Source: Peptococcaceae bacterium (lineage in GTDB: Bacteria; Bacillota; Dehalobacteriia; UBA7702). Taken from it: a DNA stretch of 7,437 nt. The stretch is from contig DXZC01000106.1 in NCBI GenBank assembly GCA_019415505.1, forward strand, positions 1 through 7,437, written 5' to 3'. Under the pieces are notes generated by a model. It was not told where the DNA came from and did not search any database. It saw only the letters and a list, made by a program, of their open reading frames with translations. Both the position numbers and the translations under genes were made by a program. Positions 1-6,405 of the stretch are shown one piece after another (within the stretch, counting starts at the first letter, position 1; each line of letters begins with the position of its first letter).

Positions 1-1157
1 GCGGTATTGATTTCCAAAATAAAAATAAACACATTGAGGCCAGAGTATATGACCAGGTCCTATTAGCTATTGAGGAGGCCGACGTCATTGTTATGGTCAC
101 AGATAGTCGCTCCGGACTTACAGAGGAGGATGAAAGGGCTGCCGCCATATTAAAAAAATCCCATAAGCCTGTGATACTTACTGTCAATAAGGTGGATAAT
201 TTTGATAGCTTGGATCATTATGAGTTTTATAAGCTTGGCTTAGGCGACCCCATACCGATTTCCGCCTTGCACGGCATGAATACCGGCGACCTTTTAGACG
301 AGCTATGCAATGAGTTCCCCAACAATGCTGCTACTGAAGATGACGACAGCGTAATTAAATTTGCCTTAATCGGCAGACCTAATGTGGGAAAGTCCTCCTT
401 AGCCAATAGATTACTGGGCCAGGAGCGTACCATTGTCTCGGATATTCCGGGTACCACCAGAGACGCTATTGACAGCGCCTTGGTGCGGGACGGCAAAAAA
501 TATATTGTTATTGATACGGCGGGAATGCGCCGCCGGGGTAAAATCTCGGAAACAACTGAGCGTTACAGCATAATTAGAGCTCTCCGCTCGGTGGATAGGG
601 CAGATATTGTTCTCATGCTCATAGACGCTGTAGACGGCGTTACGGAACAGGACAAAAAAATTGCCGGTTACGCTTTTGAAGCTGGTAAGGGAATGCTGAT
701 CGTGGTCAATAAATGGGACGCCATAGAAAAAGACGGCAAAACCATGCAACGCTTTGAAGAGGATATACGGGAGGAAATGTCCTTCTTGAGCTATGTACCC
801 ATAGTTTATATCTCCGCTTTGACGGGTCAGCGCACGGAAAAGGTATTCCAGTGGATAGATTACATTGCGGAACAACAGAGTATGCGCATACCAACCTCCA
901 GACTAAATGAGGTGTTTGCCGAGGCTTTACGCTTAAATCCGCCCCCCACTGATAAGGGAAGGCGCCTAAAGCTCTATTATGGCACTCAGGTGGGAATTAA
1001 ACCGCCTAAATTTGCTATTTATGTTAATGAACCGGAATTGGTACATTTTTCATATGAGCGTTATCTGGTCAATCAGCTGCGCCAAAACTTTGGCTTTGAA
1101 GGTTGCCCATTATGGTTTCTGATTAGACAAAACAAGGAAAAAAGTGAAAAAAAGTGA
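1..1157 (+). CDS. der: Der (EngA) ribosome-assembly GTPase, 5'-truncated by window edge
   Basis: Der is a tandem-GTPase protein needed for late maturation of the 50S ribosomal subunit. The reading frame is open from base 3, giving 384 residues. It begins inside the DTGGI (G3) motif of the first G domain, so by comparison with B. subtilis Der about 59 residues with the first P-loop lie outside the window. Visible in order (numbering of the partial protein): first-domain NKVD (G4) at 62-65; second-domain P-loop GRPNVGKS at 124-131; a GTTRD switch segment near 150; DTAGM (G3) at 171-175; NKWD (G4) at 236-239; an SAL G5 motif near 271. The C-terminal KH-like domain follows, with the typical PPTDKGRRLKLYYGTQ and HFSYERYL segments. 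The C-terminus is lysine-rich, as usual. An internal ATG at 93 is not the start, because conserved Der sequence continues upstream of it. It ends 26 nt before plsY and is probably in the same operon. Confidence 0.97.
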   Translation, partial: GIDFQNKNKHIEARVYDQVLLAIEEADVIVMVTDSRSGLTEEDERAAAILKKSHKPVILTVNKVDNFDSLDHYEFYKLGLGDPIPISALHGMNTGDLLDELCNEFPNNAATEDDDSVIKFALIGRPNVGKSSLANRLLGQERTIVSDIPGTTRDAIDSALVRDGKKYIVIDTAGMRRRGKISETTERYSIIRALRSVDRADIVLMLIDAVDGVTEQDKKIAGYAFEAGKGMLIVVNKWDAIEKDGKTMQRFEEDIREEMSFLSYVPIVYISALTGQRTEKVFQWIDYIAEQQSMRIPTSRLNEVFAEALRLNPPPTDKGRRLKLYYGTQVGIKPPKFAIYVNEPELVHFSYERYLVNQLRQNFGFEGCPLWFLIRQNKEKSEKK

Positions 1158-1183
1158 AAAAGTAGTAGAGTGGGGGATTAATC

Positions 1184-1792
1184 ATGGTACTTACCATTAT
1201 TACGCTGATCATAGCCTATTTTTTAGGAGCCATACCTACAGCCTATATTTTTGCCAAGCGCTTTTCCGGCATAAATATAATGGAGCATGGCAGCGGCAAT
1301 GTTGGCACCACCAACATATTTAGGGTACTAGGTTGGAAGGTGGGAGCGCCGGTATTTATTATTGATATGGGTAAGGGGTTCCTGGCTGCCTGGCTGGGTT
1401 ATTTGGCCGGCGGCACAACAGTCGCTGTTTTTGCCGCGTTAATTGCCGTAATAGCTCACACCTTCTCCGTTTTTATTAATTTTAAAGGGGGAAAGGGTGT
1501 GGCGACAGGCGCCGGGACCCTGTTGTTTTTATGCCCGAAGGTATTTATTTGCGTAATAATAATGTGGTTTGTGGTATCCCTAGTGAGCGGTTATATTTCC
1601 CTAGGCTCTATTGTCGCTTCTTTATCAGCTATCATTTTTGTTATAGCCTTTGACTATAAGTTGGCGATTTGTGTTTTCGTAACCATTGCCGCTCTATATG
1701 TAGTTTATAAGCACAGTTCCAATATAAAAAGATTGATCAACGGAACAGAAAATAAAATTAATTGGCTGAAAAAATTTAAAAGAAATAATTAA
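1184..1792 (+). CDS. plsY: PlsY, acyl-phosphate:glycerol-3-phosphate acyltransferase
   Basis: PlsY is an integral membrane enzyme that transfers an acyl chain from acyl-phosphate (made by PlsX) to sn-glycerol-3-phosphate, giving lysophosphatidic acid, the first committed step of phospholipid synthesis in most Gram-positive bacteria. The 202-residue length is normal. The three conserved loop motifs are visible: GSGNVGTTNIFR at 36-47 (the usual form is GSGNxGATN, so Ala is replaced by Thr at residue 42); HTFSVFINFKGGKGVAT at 92-108 with the glycine-rich G3P-binding loop; and HSSNIKRLINGTE at 177-189. Hydrophobic membrane segments lie between them, the first at residues 2-24. The start is the ATG at 1184, preceded by a GGGGG Shine-Dalgarno near 1172-1176. 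The tail is basic (KKFKRNN). It follows der by 26 nt with no terminator between them. No intrinsic terminator is visible after it. Confidence 0.97.
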   Translation: MVLTIITLIIAYFLGAIPTAYIFAKRFSGINIMEHGSGNVGTTNIFRVLGWKVGAPVFIIDMGKGFLAAWLGYLAGGTTVAVFAALIAVIAHTFSVFINFKGGKGVATGAGTLLFLCPKVFICVIIMWFVVSLVSGYISLGSIVASLSAIIFVIAFDYKLAICVFVTIAALYVVYKHSSNIKRLINGTENKINWLKKFKRNN

Positions 1793-1797
1793 TAGTG

Positions 1798-1825
1798 TCA
1801 TAAAACCAGCTTTCCCTCATAGACT
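1798..1825 (+). promoter_or_regulatory. Candidate sigma-E promoter of spoIVA
   Basis: A -10 like element CATAGACT (1818-1825) matches 7 of 8 positions of the B. subtilis sigma-E consensus CATACAMT. A -35 like element TCATAAA (1798-1804) matches 5 of 7 positions of KMATATT. The spacer is 13 nt, one shorter than the usual 14-15, which lowers confidence. The expected transcript would start near 1832 and carry a leader of about 75 nt. In B. subtilis, spoIVA is transcribed by sigma-E in the mother cell, so the placement makes sense. The assignment is by inspection only. Confidence 0.45.
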
Positions 1826-1840
1826 TAAATTGTATATAAA

Positions 1841-1883
1841 CCCAGAAGGCGGATACTGCTAGTGTTATCCGTAGTCATCTGGG
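1841..1883 (+). promoter_or_regulatory. Imperfect two-step hairpin in the spoIVA leader
   Basis: An outer stem CCCAGA (1841-1846) pairs with TCTGGG (1878-1883), and an inner stem CGGATA (1850-1855) pairs with TATCCG (1866-1871). An asymmetric internal loop of 3 and 6 nt lies between them, with a 10-nt apical loop. The structure ends 10 nt before the Shine-Dalgarno, so it does not mask it. There is no T-tract after it, so it is not a normal intrinsic terminator for plsY. It may stabilise the mRNA or have no function. Confidence 0.4.
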
Positions 1884-1893
1884 GTAAACATGA

Positions 1894-1900
1894 GGGAGGG
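1894..1900 (+). promoter_or_regulatory. Shine-Dalgarno deciding the GTG start of spoIVA
   Basis: GGGAGGG lies 6 nt upstream of the GTG at 1907. This fixes the start there rather than at the in-frame GTG at 1862, which has no ribosome binding site and lies within the leader hairpin. The same heptamer at the same spacing precedes the small SpoVM-like gene at 6334. Confidence 0.9.
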
Positions 1901-1906
1901 AAATTT

Positions 1907-3385
1907 GTGGAAAAGGCAGATGTGTTACAACATATCAGCGAACGCACCGGAGGCGATATATACCTGGGAGTTGTAGGACCGGTAAGAACAGGTAAATCGA
2001 CATTCATAAAAAGGTTCATGGAATTGCTGGTCCTTCCCAATATAGAAGAATTGCATGAACAAGAAATCGCCAGAGACGAATTACCGCAAAGCGGTGCAGG
2101 CAAAACCGTAATGACCACAGAACCTAAATTTATTCCATCTAACGCCGTGGAAATCAATGTCAGCGAAGGCATAGATATGCGGGTTAGAATGGTGGACTGC
2201 GTAGGTTACGCCGTGCCCGGCGTTCTTGGCTTTGAAGAGGGGGAAGAACCGCGTATGGTGCGCTCTCCTTGGAGTGAGGAAGAAATCCCCTTTGAGGAAG
2301 CGGCGGAAATAGGCACCCGCAAGGTGATTCACGACCATTCTACTATTGGTATCTTAGTAGCCACAGATGGCAGCGTAACGGATATAGAGCGTGACGCCTA
2401 TATAGAAGCTGAGGAACGGGTTATCTCCGAATTAAAAGAGTTAAACAAACCCTTTGTGGTGGTTTTAAACTCTGCCTCGCCCTTTAGTGAGGAAACCAGA
2501 GAATTAGCTGAATCCATGCGCAGTCGTTACGATGTATCAGTAATACCAGTGGACGCCGTTAACATGGAATATGAGGATGTTATTGCCATAATGCGGGAAT
2601 CATTATATGAATTCCCCGTATCCGAAGTCAATGTTAACCTACCCGGTTGGGTTCAGGAATTAGACAGCCACCATTGGCTCAGAAGTCACCTGGAAAGCGA
2701 TATATTCCAAATTATAGACTCTATAAACAGGGTCAGCGACTTGGATAATGGCATTGCCGCTTTAGCAGCCCTAACGGATACGGAAAACGCCAAATTAGCC
2801 TCAATGGATTTAAGCACCGGCGTATCTACCTTAGATGTGGGCATAGACAAAAATTGTTATTACCGCATCCTGGAAGAATTTTCCGGTGAACCAATTTTGG
2901 GCGACCAAACCATTATGCGTTTAATTAAAAATTATTCTGTTTCTCACAGAGAATGGGACAAGGTGAAAGACGCAATGGCGGAAGTCCGGGAAAACGGTTA
3001 TGGCATTGTTACGCCGCAACTTGATGAAATGCAGTTGGATGAACCGGATCTCATCAAGGAGGGGGGACGCTTCGGCGTAAGGCTGAAAGCCAGCGCTCCC
3101 AGCTACCACATAATCAGGGCTGATATTAATACGGAAATAACCCCGCTGGTGGGAACGGAAAAGCAATGCGAGGAACTAGCCCGCCACATTATGGACGAAT
3201 TTGAAGAGGACCCGGAAAAAATGTGGGGAACCAACGTTTTTGGTAAATCTTTATACGATTTGGTTCAGGAGGGCATTGAAGGCAAGCTTTGTACTATGCC
3301 GGAAAAAGCCCAGGATAAGCTGCGTCTCACCTTGGAACGCATGGTTAATCATGGCGGTGGCGGCATAATCTGCATAATACTGTAA
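1907..3385 (+). CDS. spoIVA: SpoIVA, spore coat basement-layer ATPase
   Basis: SpoIVA is a mother-cell ATPase that polymerises around the forespore to form the basement layer on which the spore coat is built; it is also needed for cortex formation. Starting at GTG 1907, the protein is 492 residues, exactly the B. subtilis length. The N-terminus VEKADVLQHISERTGGDIYL aligns directly with the B. subtilis start. Visible features: Walker A GPVRTGKST at 24-32 with Lys30; the threonine pair T70-T71 in TTEPKF (T70/T71 are the sensor threonines of the B. subtilis protein); Asp97 in MVDCVGY; conserved AAEIGTRKVI and EAEERVI segments; EVNVNLP; and a C-terminal RFGVRLKA to GIICIIL region. Gly486, linked genetically in B. 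subtilis to contact with SpoVM residue Ile6, is present at the same position. It is probably monocistronic: sigma-E-like promoter upstream, strong terminator downstream. Confidence 0.98.
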   Translation: MEKADVLQHISERTGGDIYLGVVGPVRTGKSTFIKRFMELLVLPNIEELHEQEIARDELPQSGAGKTVMTTEPKFIPSNAVEINVSEGIDMRVRMVDCVGYAVPGVLGFEEGEEPRMVRSPWSEEEIPFEEAAEIGTRKVIHDHSTIGILVATDGSVTDIERDAYIEAEERVISELKELNKPFVVVLNSASPFSEETRELAESMRSRYDVSVIPVDAVNMEYEDVIAIMRESLYEFPVSEVNVNLPGWVQELDSHHWLRSHLESDIFQIIDSINRVSDLDNGIAALAALTDTENAKLASMDLSTGVSTLDVGIDKNCYYRILEEFSGEPILGDQTIMRLIKNYSVSHREWDKVKDAMAEVRENGYGIVTPQLDEMQLDEPDLIKEGGRFGVRLKASAPSYHIIRADINTEITPLVGTEKQCEELARHIMDEFEEDPEKMWGTNVFGKSLYDLVQEGIEGKLCTMPEKAQDKLRLTLERMVNHGGGGIICIIL

Positions 3386-3395
3386 GACGTCAAAG

Positions 3396-3434
3396 AAATA
3401 AGCACCCAGTTTTCTGCGGTGCTTATTTTGTTTC
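3396..3434 (+). terminator. Intrinsic terminator of spoIVA
   Basis: An 11-bp perfect stem, AAATAAGCACC (3396-3406) with GGTGCTTATTT (3418-3428), encloses an 11-nt loop in which CAG and CTG can add three more pairs. It is followed by a T-rich tract TTTTGTTT. It begins 11 nt after the spoIVA stop codon and isolates spoIVA from dinG. Confidence 0.9.
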
Positions 3435-3454
3435 TCCTTAAACTGTGGTATACT
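3426..3454 (+). promoter_or_regulatory. Candidate sigma-A promoter of dinG, extended -10
   Basis: TATACT at 3449-3454 is preceded by TGG, forming an extended -10 (TGn). The -35 is weak and falls in the T-tract of the preceding terminator (TTTTGT at 3426-3431 with a 17-nt spacer, or TTGTTT at 3428-3433 with 15 nt). The predicted start near 3461 leaves a leader of about 20 nt. No GAAC-N4-GTTC LexA box of the Gram-positive type is visible, so SOS control is not supported. Confidence 0.5.
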
Positions 3455-3480
3455 GTCATTATCAACACCGGGAGGTTGAC

Positions 3481-6249
3481 ATGGACAGGGTTATAATTGA
3501 TTTAGAGACCACAGGCATAGACAGCAAGAGAGATAAAATCATTGAGATAGGCGCAGTAAGGATTGACGCTGCCGGCAACCGCCGGGAATTCCATACCTTG
3601 GTGGACCCTCAATGTCCTTTAAACCACGTTATAACTGAGCTCACCGGCATAACCGATGAAATGCTGGTGGGACAGCCTTACATTGAAAATGTGGCCTCAG
3701 ATTTATTTGATTTTTTGGCAAACGCTGTGCCTATAGCCCATAACTCCGGCTTTGAGGCGGGATTCTTGCGAAAATACACAGGTTATGAGCCGGAGGATTG
3801 GCTGGATACAATAACTCTCACTAAAATAGCCTTTCCCTATTTAGGCAGTTATTCCCTGGCCAACATCGTACAAGCGCTGGAGCTTTTGAACGAAGAGCCC
3901 CATAGGGCTTTGGCGGACGCACGAGCCACGGAATTACTATTTAATACCATAGTGCGCCAACTGACACAGGTGGATAAGGGCATAATTGCAGCCTTAATAG
4001 AAATACTGGAACCAAATTACCCAATTTACGGTGATTTCTTGCGACAGTTTGACCCAGAAATTCTGGCCCCTCGTTACCTACCTCCCAAGGTTTCAGGGCA
4101 AGATGTTGAAGAACTGCCGCCGCCGGACGAAAACTACTATTTGGAAGAGCATATAATAAAGGACTATTTAGAGGGAGAAGATGGCTTAAAAAGGTATGTT
4201 GCCAATTACTGTCCCCGGTCCGCACAGGTAGAGATGGCTCTTAAGGTAGGAGAGGCTTTTAATGATGGTTCCTTTTTGCTGGCGGAAGCGGGAACTGGCA
4301 CCGGTAAAACAGTAGCTTACCTTTTGCCCGCCGCTCTAATGGCTTACTATGGCCATGCCAGAGTGCTGCTCAGCACCCATACCATACATTTACAAGACCA
4401 AATAATTAATAAGGACCTACCGGACATCAATCAACTGTTCAACAATAGCTTGCGTTCCACCTTAGTAAAGGGTCGTAGCCACTATCTTTGCTACCGTAAA
4501 TGGCACAATGCCTATAATGAGGACGATATAGACAACCCCCTATTTATGGCAGCTTTATTGCCTTGGGTTGCGGAAACCCAAGACGGTGATGTGGACGTGC
4601 TAAACCTAAATAGCTATGAGCGCCGGGAATGGCAAAAGTATGCCGCCAGCAGTGATACCTGCCTCCGGGGCCATTGCCCCTATTATCGTAGTAAATGTTT
4701 TGTGCATAGGGTGCGCAAACAGGCGGAGAACTCCCATATAATTGTTATAAATCACTCTCTACTCCTGACTGACTCAATGATGGAAGCGGGCACTCTGCCC
4801 CATTGTGACTATTTGATAATCGACGAAGCTCATCAGCTAGATAAAGTTGCCGAGGAAAACCTAGGCTATACCCTCACTTTTTTTGATCACGTCGCCTTAA
4901 TGGCGGATACAAAAAAGTTTCTCGGACAAATGTTTAAGCTCTCAGCCTTTCCCGGATTATTTAATAATGACGCAGAGCTAGAGGATATTCAAGAAAAACA
5001 GGATTTTCTCAGCAATCTATTAGCCAGTTTTGATGACAATGCCATTAAGGGCGACTTAATGTTTGGCGCTTTAAAAGACTGCTATAGCAGCTTCCACGAG
5101 AGTAAGGGAACGCTGTCAAAAGCCTGGCGCATAGACCGCAAAGCACGGCAGCAGAAAAGATGGCGGGAAGCGGAAACCTTGACGGAAAATTACCTGGTTT
5201 GGATTAATGAGCTTGTTTTAGCTGTCAAAAAAGTCAAAGAATACTTTGACAATGAACTGAATGACGAAGGCAATGAAAAGGAGCGCTACAGAGCCCAGGA
5301 GATAAGCTGCAAGCTAGCGGAGTTTAGCGCCGCGTTATATTATTTTATACACAGTGAATCTGAAGATATGGTTGCCTGGCTGGAGCAGGGTAATGAACGA
5401 GTAGTTTACCCCATAATGCGCCTATCTCCCCTAAAAGTCGATAAGACCTTAGCGGAAAACCTTTACGCCAACAAAGAAAGCATAATATTTGTTTCCGCCA
5501 CTCTAAGCGTTAATAATAAGTTTAAGTATTTCAGAGAAAATTGTGGCCTAAATCTCACAGAGCGACCTTGTGAGGAGCTTTTATTACCATCTCCCTTTGA
5601 TTATGAGCGCCAAAGCCTGCTGGTTGCCATTAAAGATACCCCCAATGTCGGCGAAGTCAGTGAATATGAATATCTACAAAAGCTTTCCGATACTATAATT
5701 CAATTAGTTACTGCCAGTCAGGGTAGGGCTTTAGTGCTATTTACCTCCCACACCCATTTACGGGAGGTGTTTAAAAATATCGAAAAACCTCTGGCAGACC
5801 AGGGTATAGAGGTTCTAGGCCACGATATCAGCGGTGGCCGGAATATCATTATAGAAAAGATGCGGGAGCAGAAAAAAACCGTAATATTAGGGGCTAATAG
5901 CTTTTGGGAAGGCATTGATATCGCGGGGGAAAATTTAAGTCTACTCATCATAGTAAAACTGCCGTTTTGGCCGCCAGATATGCCAGTCTTAGCCGCCAAA
6001 ATGGAGCGCTTAAATGAGGAGGGGAGAAATAACTTTACAGAGTTAAGCTTACCTCAAGCTATAATTAGATTTAAACAAGGCTTTGGCCGCTTATTGCGAC
6101 AGGAAGGGGATAGGGGAATAGTTTGCGTTTTGGACCGGCGCATTTATGAAAAGCGCTATGGCGCCCAATTTATTAACTCCCTGCCCATTAAGAAAATTTA
6201 CCCTGCCACGGTTAAAGAAATAAGTAAAATTATTATGGAAAAATTGTAA
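3481..6249 (+). CDS. dinG: DinG-type fusion: DnaQ-like 3'-5' exonuclease plus superfamily 2 helicase with Fe-S cysteines
   Basis: This 922-residue protein is probably a DNA-repair enzyme. Residues 1-160 form a DEDDh exonuclease domain: Exo I DLETTG (D7, E9); Exo II HNSGFEAGFL (87-96), where the usual catalytic Asp is Glu92; Exo III HRALADA with H141 and D146. A linker leads to an XPD/DinG-like helicase: Walker A AGTGTGKT at 270-277; DEAH at 448-451; SAT at 672-674; FTSHTHL at 754-760; GANSFWEGIDI at 804-814; motif VI QGFGRLLR at 866-873. Four cysteines between motifs I and II (C337, C394, C399, C406) have the spacing expected of a 4Fe-4S site. Some Firmicute DinG proteins, such as that of Staphylococcus aureus, are reported to lack the cluster and helicase activity; by motifs this one keeps both. 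The start is the ATG at 3481, with GGGAGG 5 nt upstream. An in-frame GTG at 3445 overlaps the promoter and has no ribosome binding site. Confidence 0.93.
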   Translation: MDRVIIDLETTGIDSKRDKIIEIGAVRIDAAGNRREFHTLVDPQCPLNHVITELTGITDEMLVGQPYIENVASDLFDFLANAVPIAHNSGFEAGFLRKYTGYEPEDWLDTITLTKIAFPYLGSYSLANIVQALELLNEEPHRALADARATELLFNTIVRQLTQVDKGIIAALIEILEPNYPIYGDFLRQFDPEILAPRYLPPKVSGQDVEELPPPDENYYLEEHIIKDYLEGEDGLKRYVANYCPRSAQVEMALKVGEAFNDGSFLLAEAGTGTGKTVAYLLPAALMAYYGHARVLLSTHTIHLQDQIINKDLPDINQLFNNSLRSTLVKGRSHYLCYRKWHNAYNEDDIDNPLFMAALLPWVAETQDGDVDVLNLNSYERREWQKYAASSDTCLRGHCPYYRSKCFVHRVRKQAENSHIIVINHSLLLTDSMMEAGTLPHCDYLIIDEAHQLDKVAEENLGYTLTFFDHVALMADTKKFLGQMFKLSAFPGLFNNDAELEDIQEKQDFLSNLLASFDDNAIKGDLMFGALKDCYSSFHESKGTLSKAWRIDRKARQQKRWREAETLTENYLVWINELVLAVKKVKEYFDNELNDEGNEKERYRAQEISCKLAEFSAALYYFIHSESEDMVAWLEQGNERVVYPIMRLSPLKVDKTLAENLYANKESIIFVSATLSVNNKFKYFRENCGLNLTERPCEELLLPSPFDYERQSLLVAIKDTPNVGEVSEYEYLQKLSDTIIQLVTASQGRALVLFTSHTHLREVFKNIEKPLADQGIEVLGHDISGGRNIIIEKMREQKKTVILGANSFWEGIDIAGENLSLLIIVKLPFWPPDMPVLAAKMERLNEEGRNNFTELSLPQAIIRFKQGFGRLLRQEGDRGIVCVLDRRIYEKRYGAQFINSLPIKKIYPATVKEISKIIMEKL

Positions 6250-6256
6250 AAAACTG

Positions 6257-6285
6257 TCATTATAACTTTCGGGCTAACATAAAAT
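6257..6285 (+). promoter_or_regulatory. Candidate sigma-E promoter of the SpoVM-like gene
   Basis: A -35 like TCATTAT (6257-6263) matches 5 of 7 positions of KMATATT. After a 14-nt spacer, a -10 like CATAAAAT (6278-6285) matches 7 of 8 positions of CATACAMT. The transcript would start near 6292, about 42 nt before the ATG. Overlapping sigma-A-like elements (TGGTATAAG at 6287-6295, an extended -10 without a good -35) mean vegetative transcription cannot be excluded. Confidence 0.55.
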
Positions 6286-6320
6286 ATGGTATAAGATAAT
6301 TGCCGTTCAGGTCGGCCCAT

Positions 6321-6327
6321 GGGAGGG
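6321..6327 (+). promoter_or_regulatory. Strong Shine-Dalgarno of the small gene
   Basis: GGGAGGG lies 6 nt before the ATG at 6334. It is the main reason to treat this 23-codon frame as a real gene, together with the dedicated promoter and terminator on either side. It is the same heptamer and spacing as at spoIVA. Confidence 0.9.
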
Positions 6328-6333
6328 TAAATA

Positions 6334-6405
6334 ATGAAAGTAATCTACATATCTTTGCCGGAAAAACTTAAAAAATTATTGGGCATAAAACCCAAAAAAC
6401 AATAA
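6334..6405 (+). CDS. spoVM: SpoVM-like 23-residue amphipathic peptide
   Basis: The peptide begins MKVIYISLPEKL and ends with a lysine-rich tail. In B. subtilis, SpoVM is a 26-residue amphipathic helix that recognises the convex outer forespore membrane and recruits SpoIVA. Aligned without gaps from Met1, this peptide shares Lys2, Ile6, Leu8, Pro9 and Leu12 with B. subtilis SpoVM (MKFYTIKLPKFL...). Pro9 matters for SpoVM localisation, and Ile6 is linked genetically to SpoIVA Gly486, which is also conserved here. From Pro9 onward, L12, L15 and L16 would line one helix face, with lysines 11, 13 and 14 around the other. Net charge is about +6. The gene has a sigma-E-like promoter, a perfect Shine-Dalgarno and its own terminator, and lies about 2.9 kb after spoIVA. 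It is divergent: the Gly-Gly at 13-14 and Arg17 of B. subtilis are replaced. Alternatives are a small membrane-active toxin or an unrelated peptide. That a gene exists here is nearly certain; its identity as spoVM is likely. Confidence 0.75.
   Translation: MKVIYISLPEKLKKLLGIKPKKQ

Noticed and set aside
411..875. 154-codon open frame on the - strand inside der
   Set aside because: It lies wholly antisense to well-conserved Der motifs, with no ribosome binding site or recognisable domain. The other antisense frames within der, spoIVA and dinG were dropped for the same reason.
1141..1165. Tandem GTGAAAAA-like repeats at the end of der
   Set aside because: These encode the usual lysine-rich Der tail and run into the stop codon; two imperfect copies are simple low-complexity sequence.
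3452..3462. 11-base repeat ACTGTCATTAT, also at 6253-6263, flanking dinG
   Set aside because: A few chance 11-base repeats are expected in a window of this length, and no flanking similarity or duplication supports a mobile or att-like boundary. The second copy is partly explained as a promoter element.
3445..3480. Upstream in-frame GTG start for dinG
   Set aside because: It overlaps the extended -10 element and lacks a ribosome binding site. The ATG at 3481 has GGGAGG at 5 nt and begins directly with the exonuclease fold.
3386..3480. LexA/SOS box search upstream of dinG
   Set aside because: No GAAC-N4-GTTC-like operator is visible between the spoIVA stop and the dinG start, so DNA-damage control is not claimed.
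6319..6330. Three-codon mini-frame ATG GGA GGG TAA before the small gene
   Set aside because: It overlaps the Shine-Dalgarno of the real gene and has no ribosome binding site of its own.
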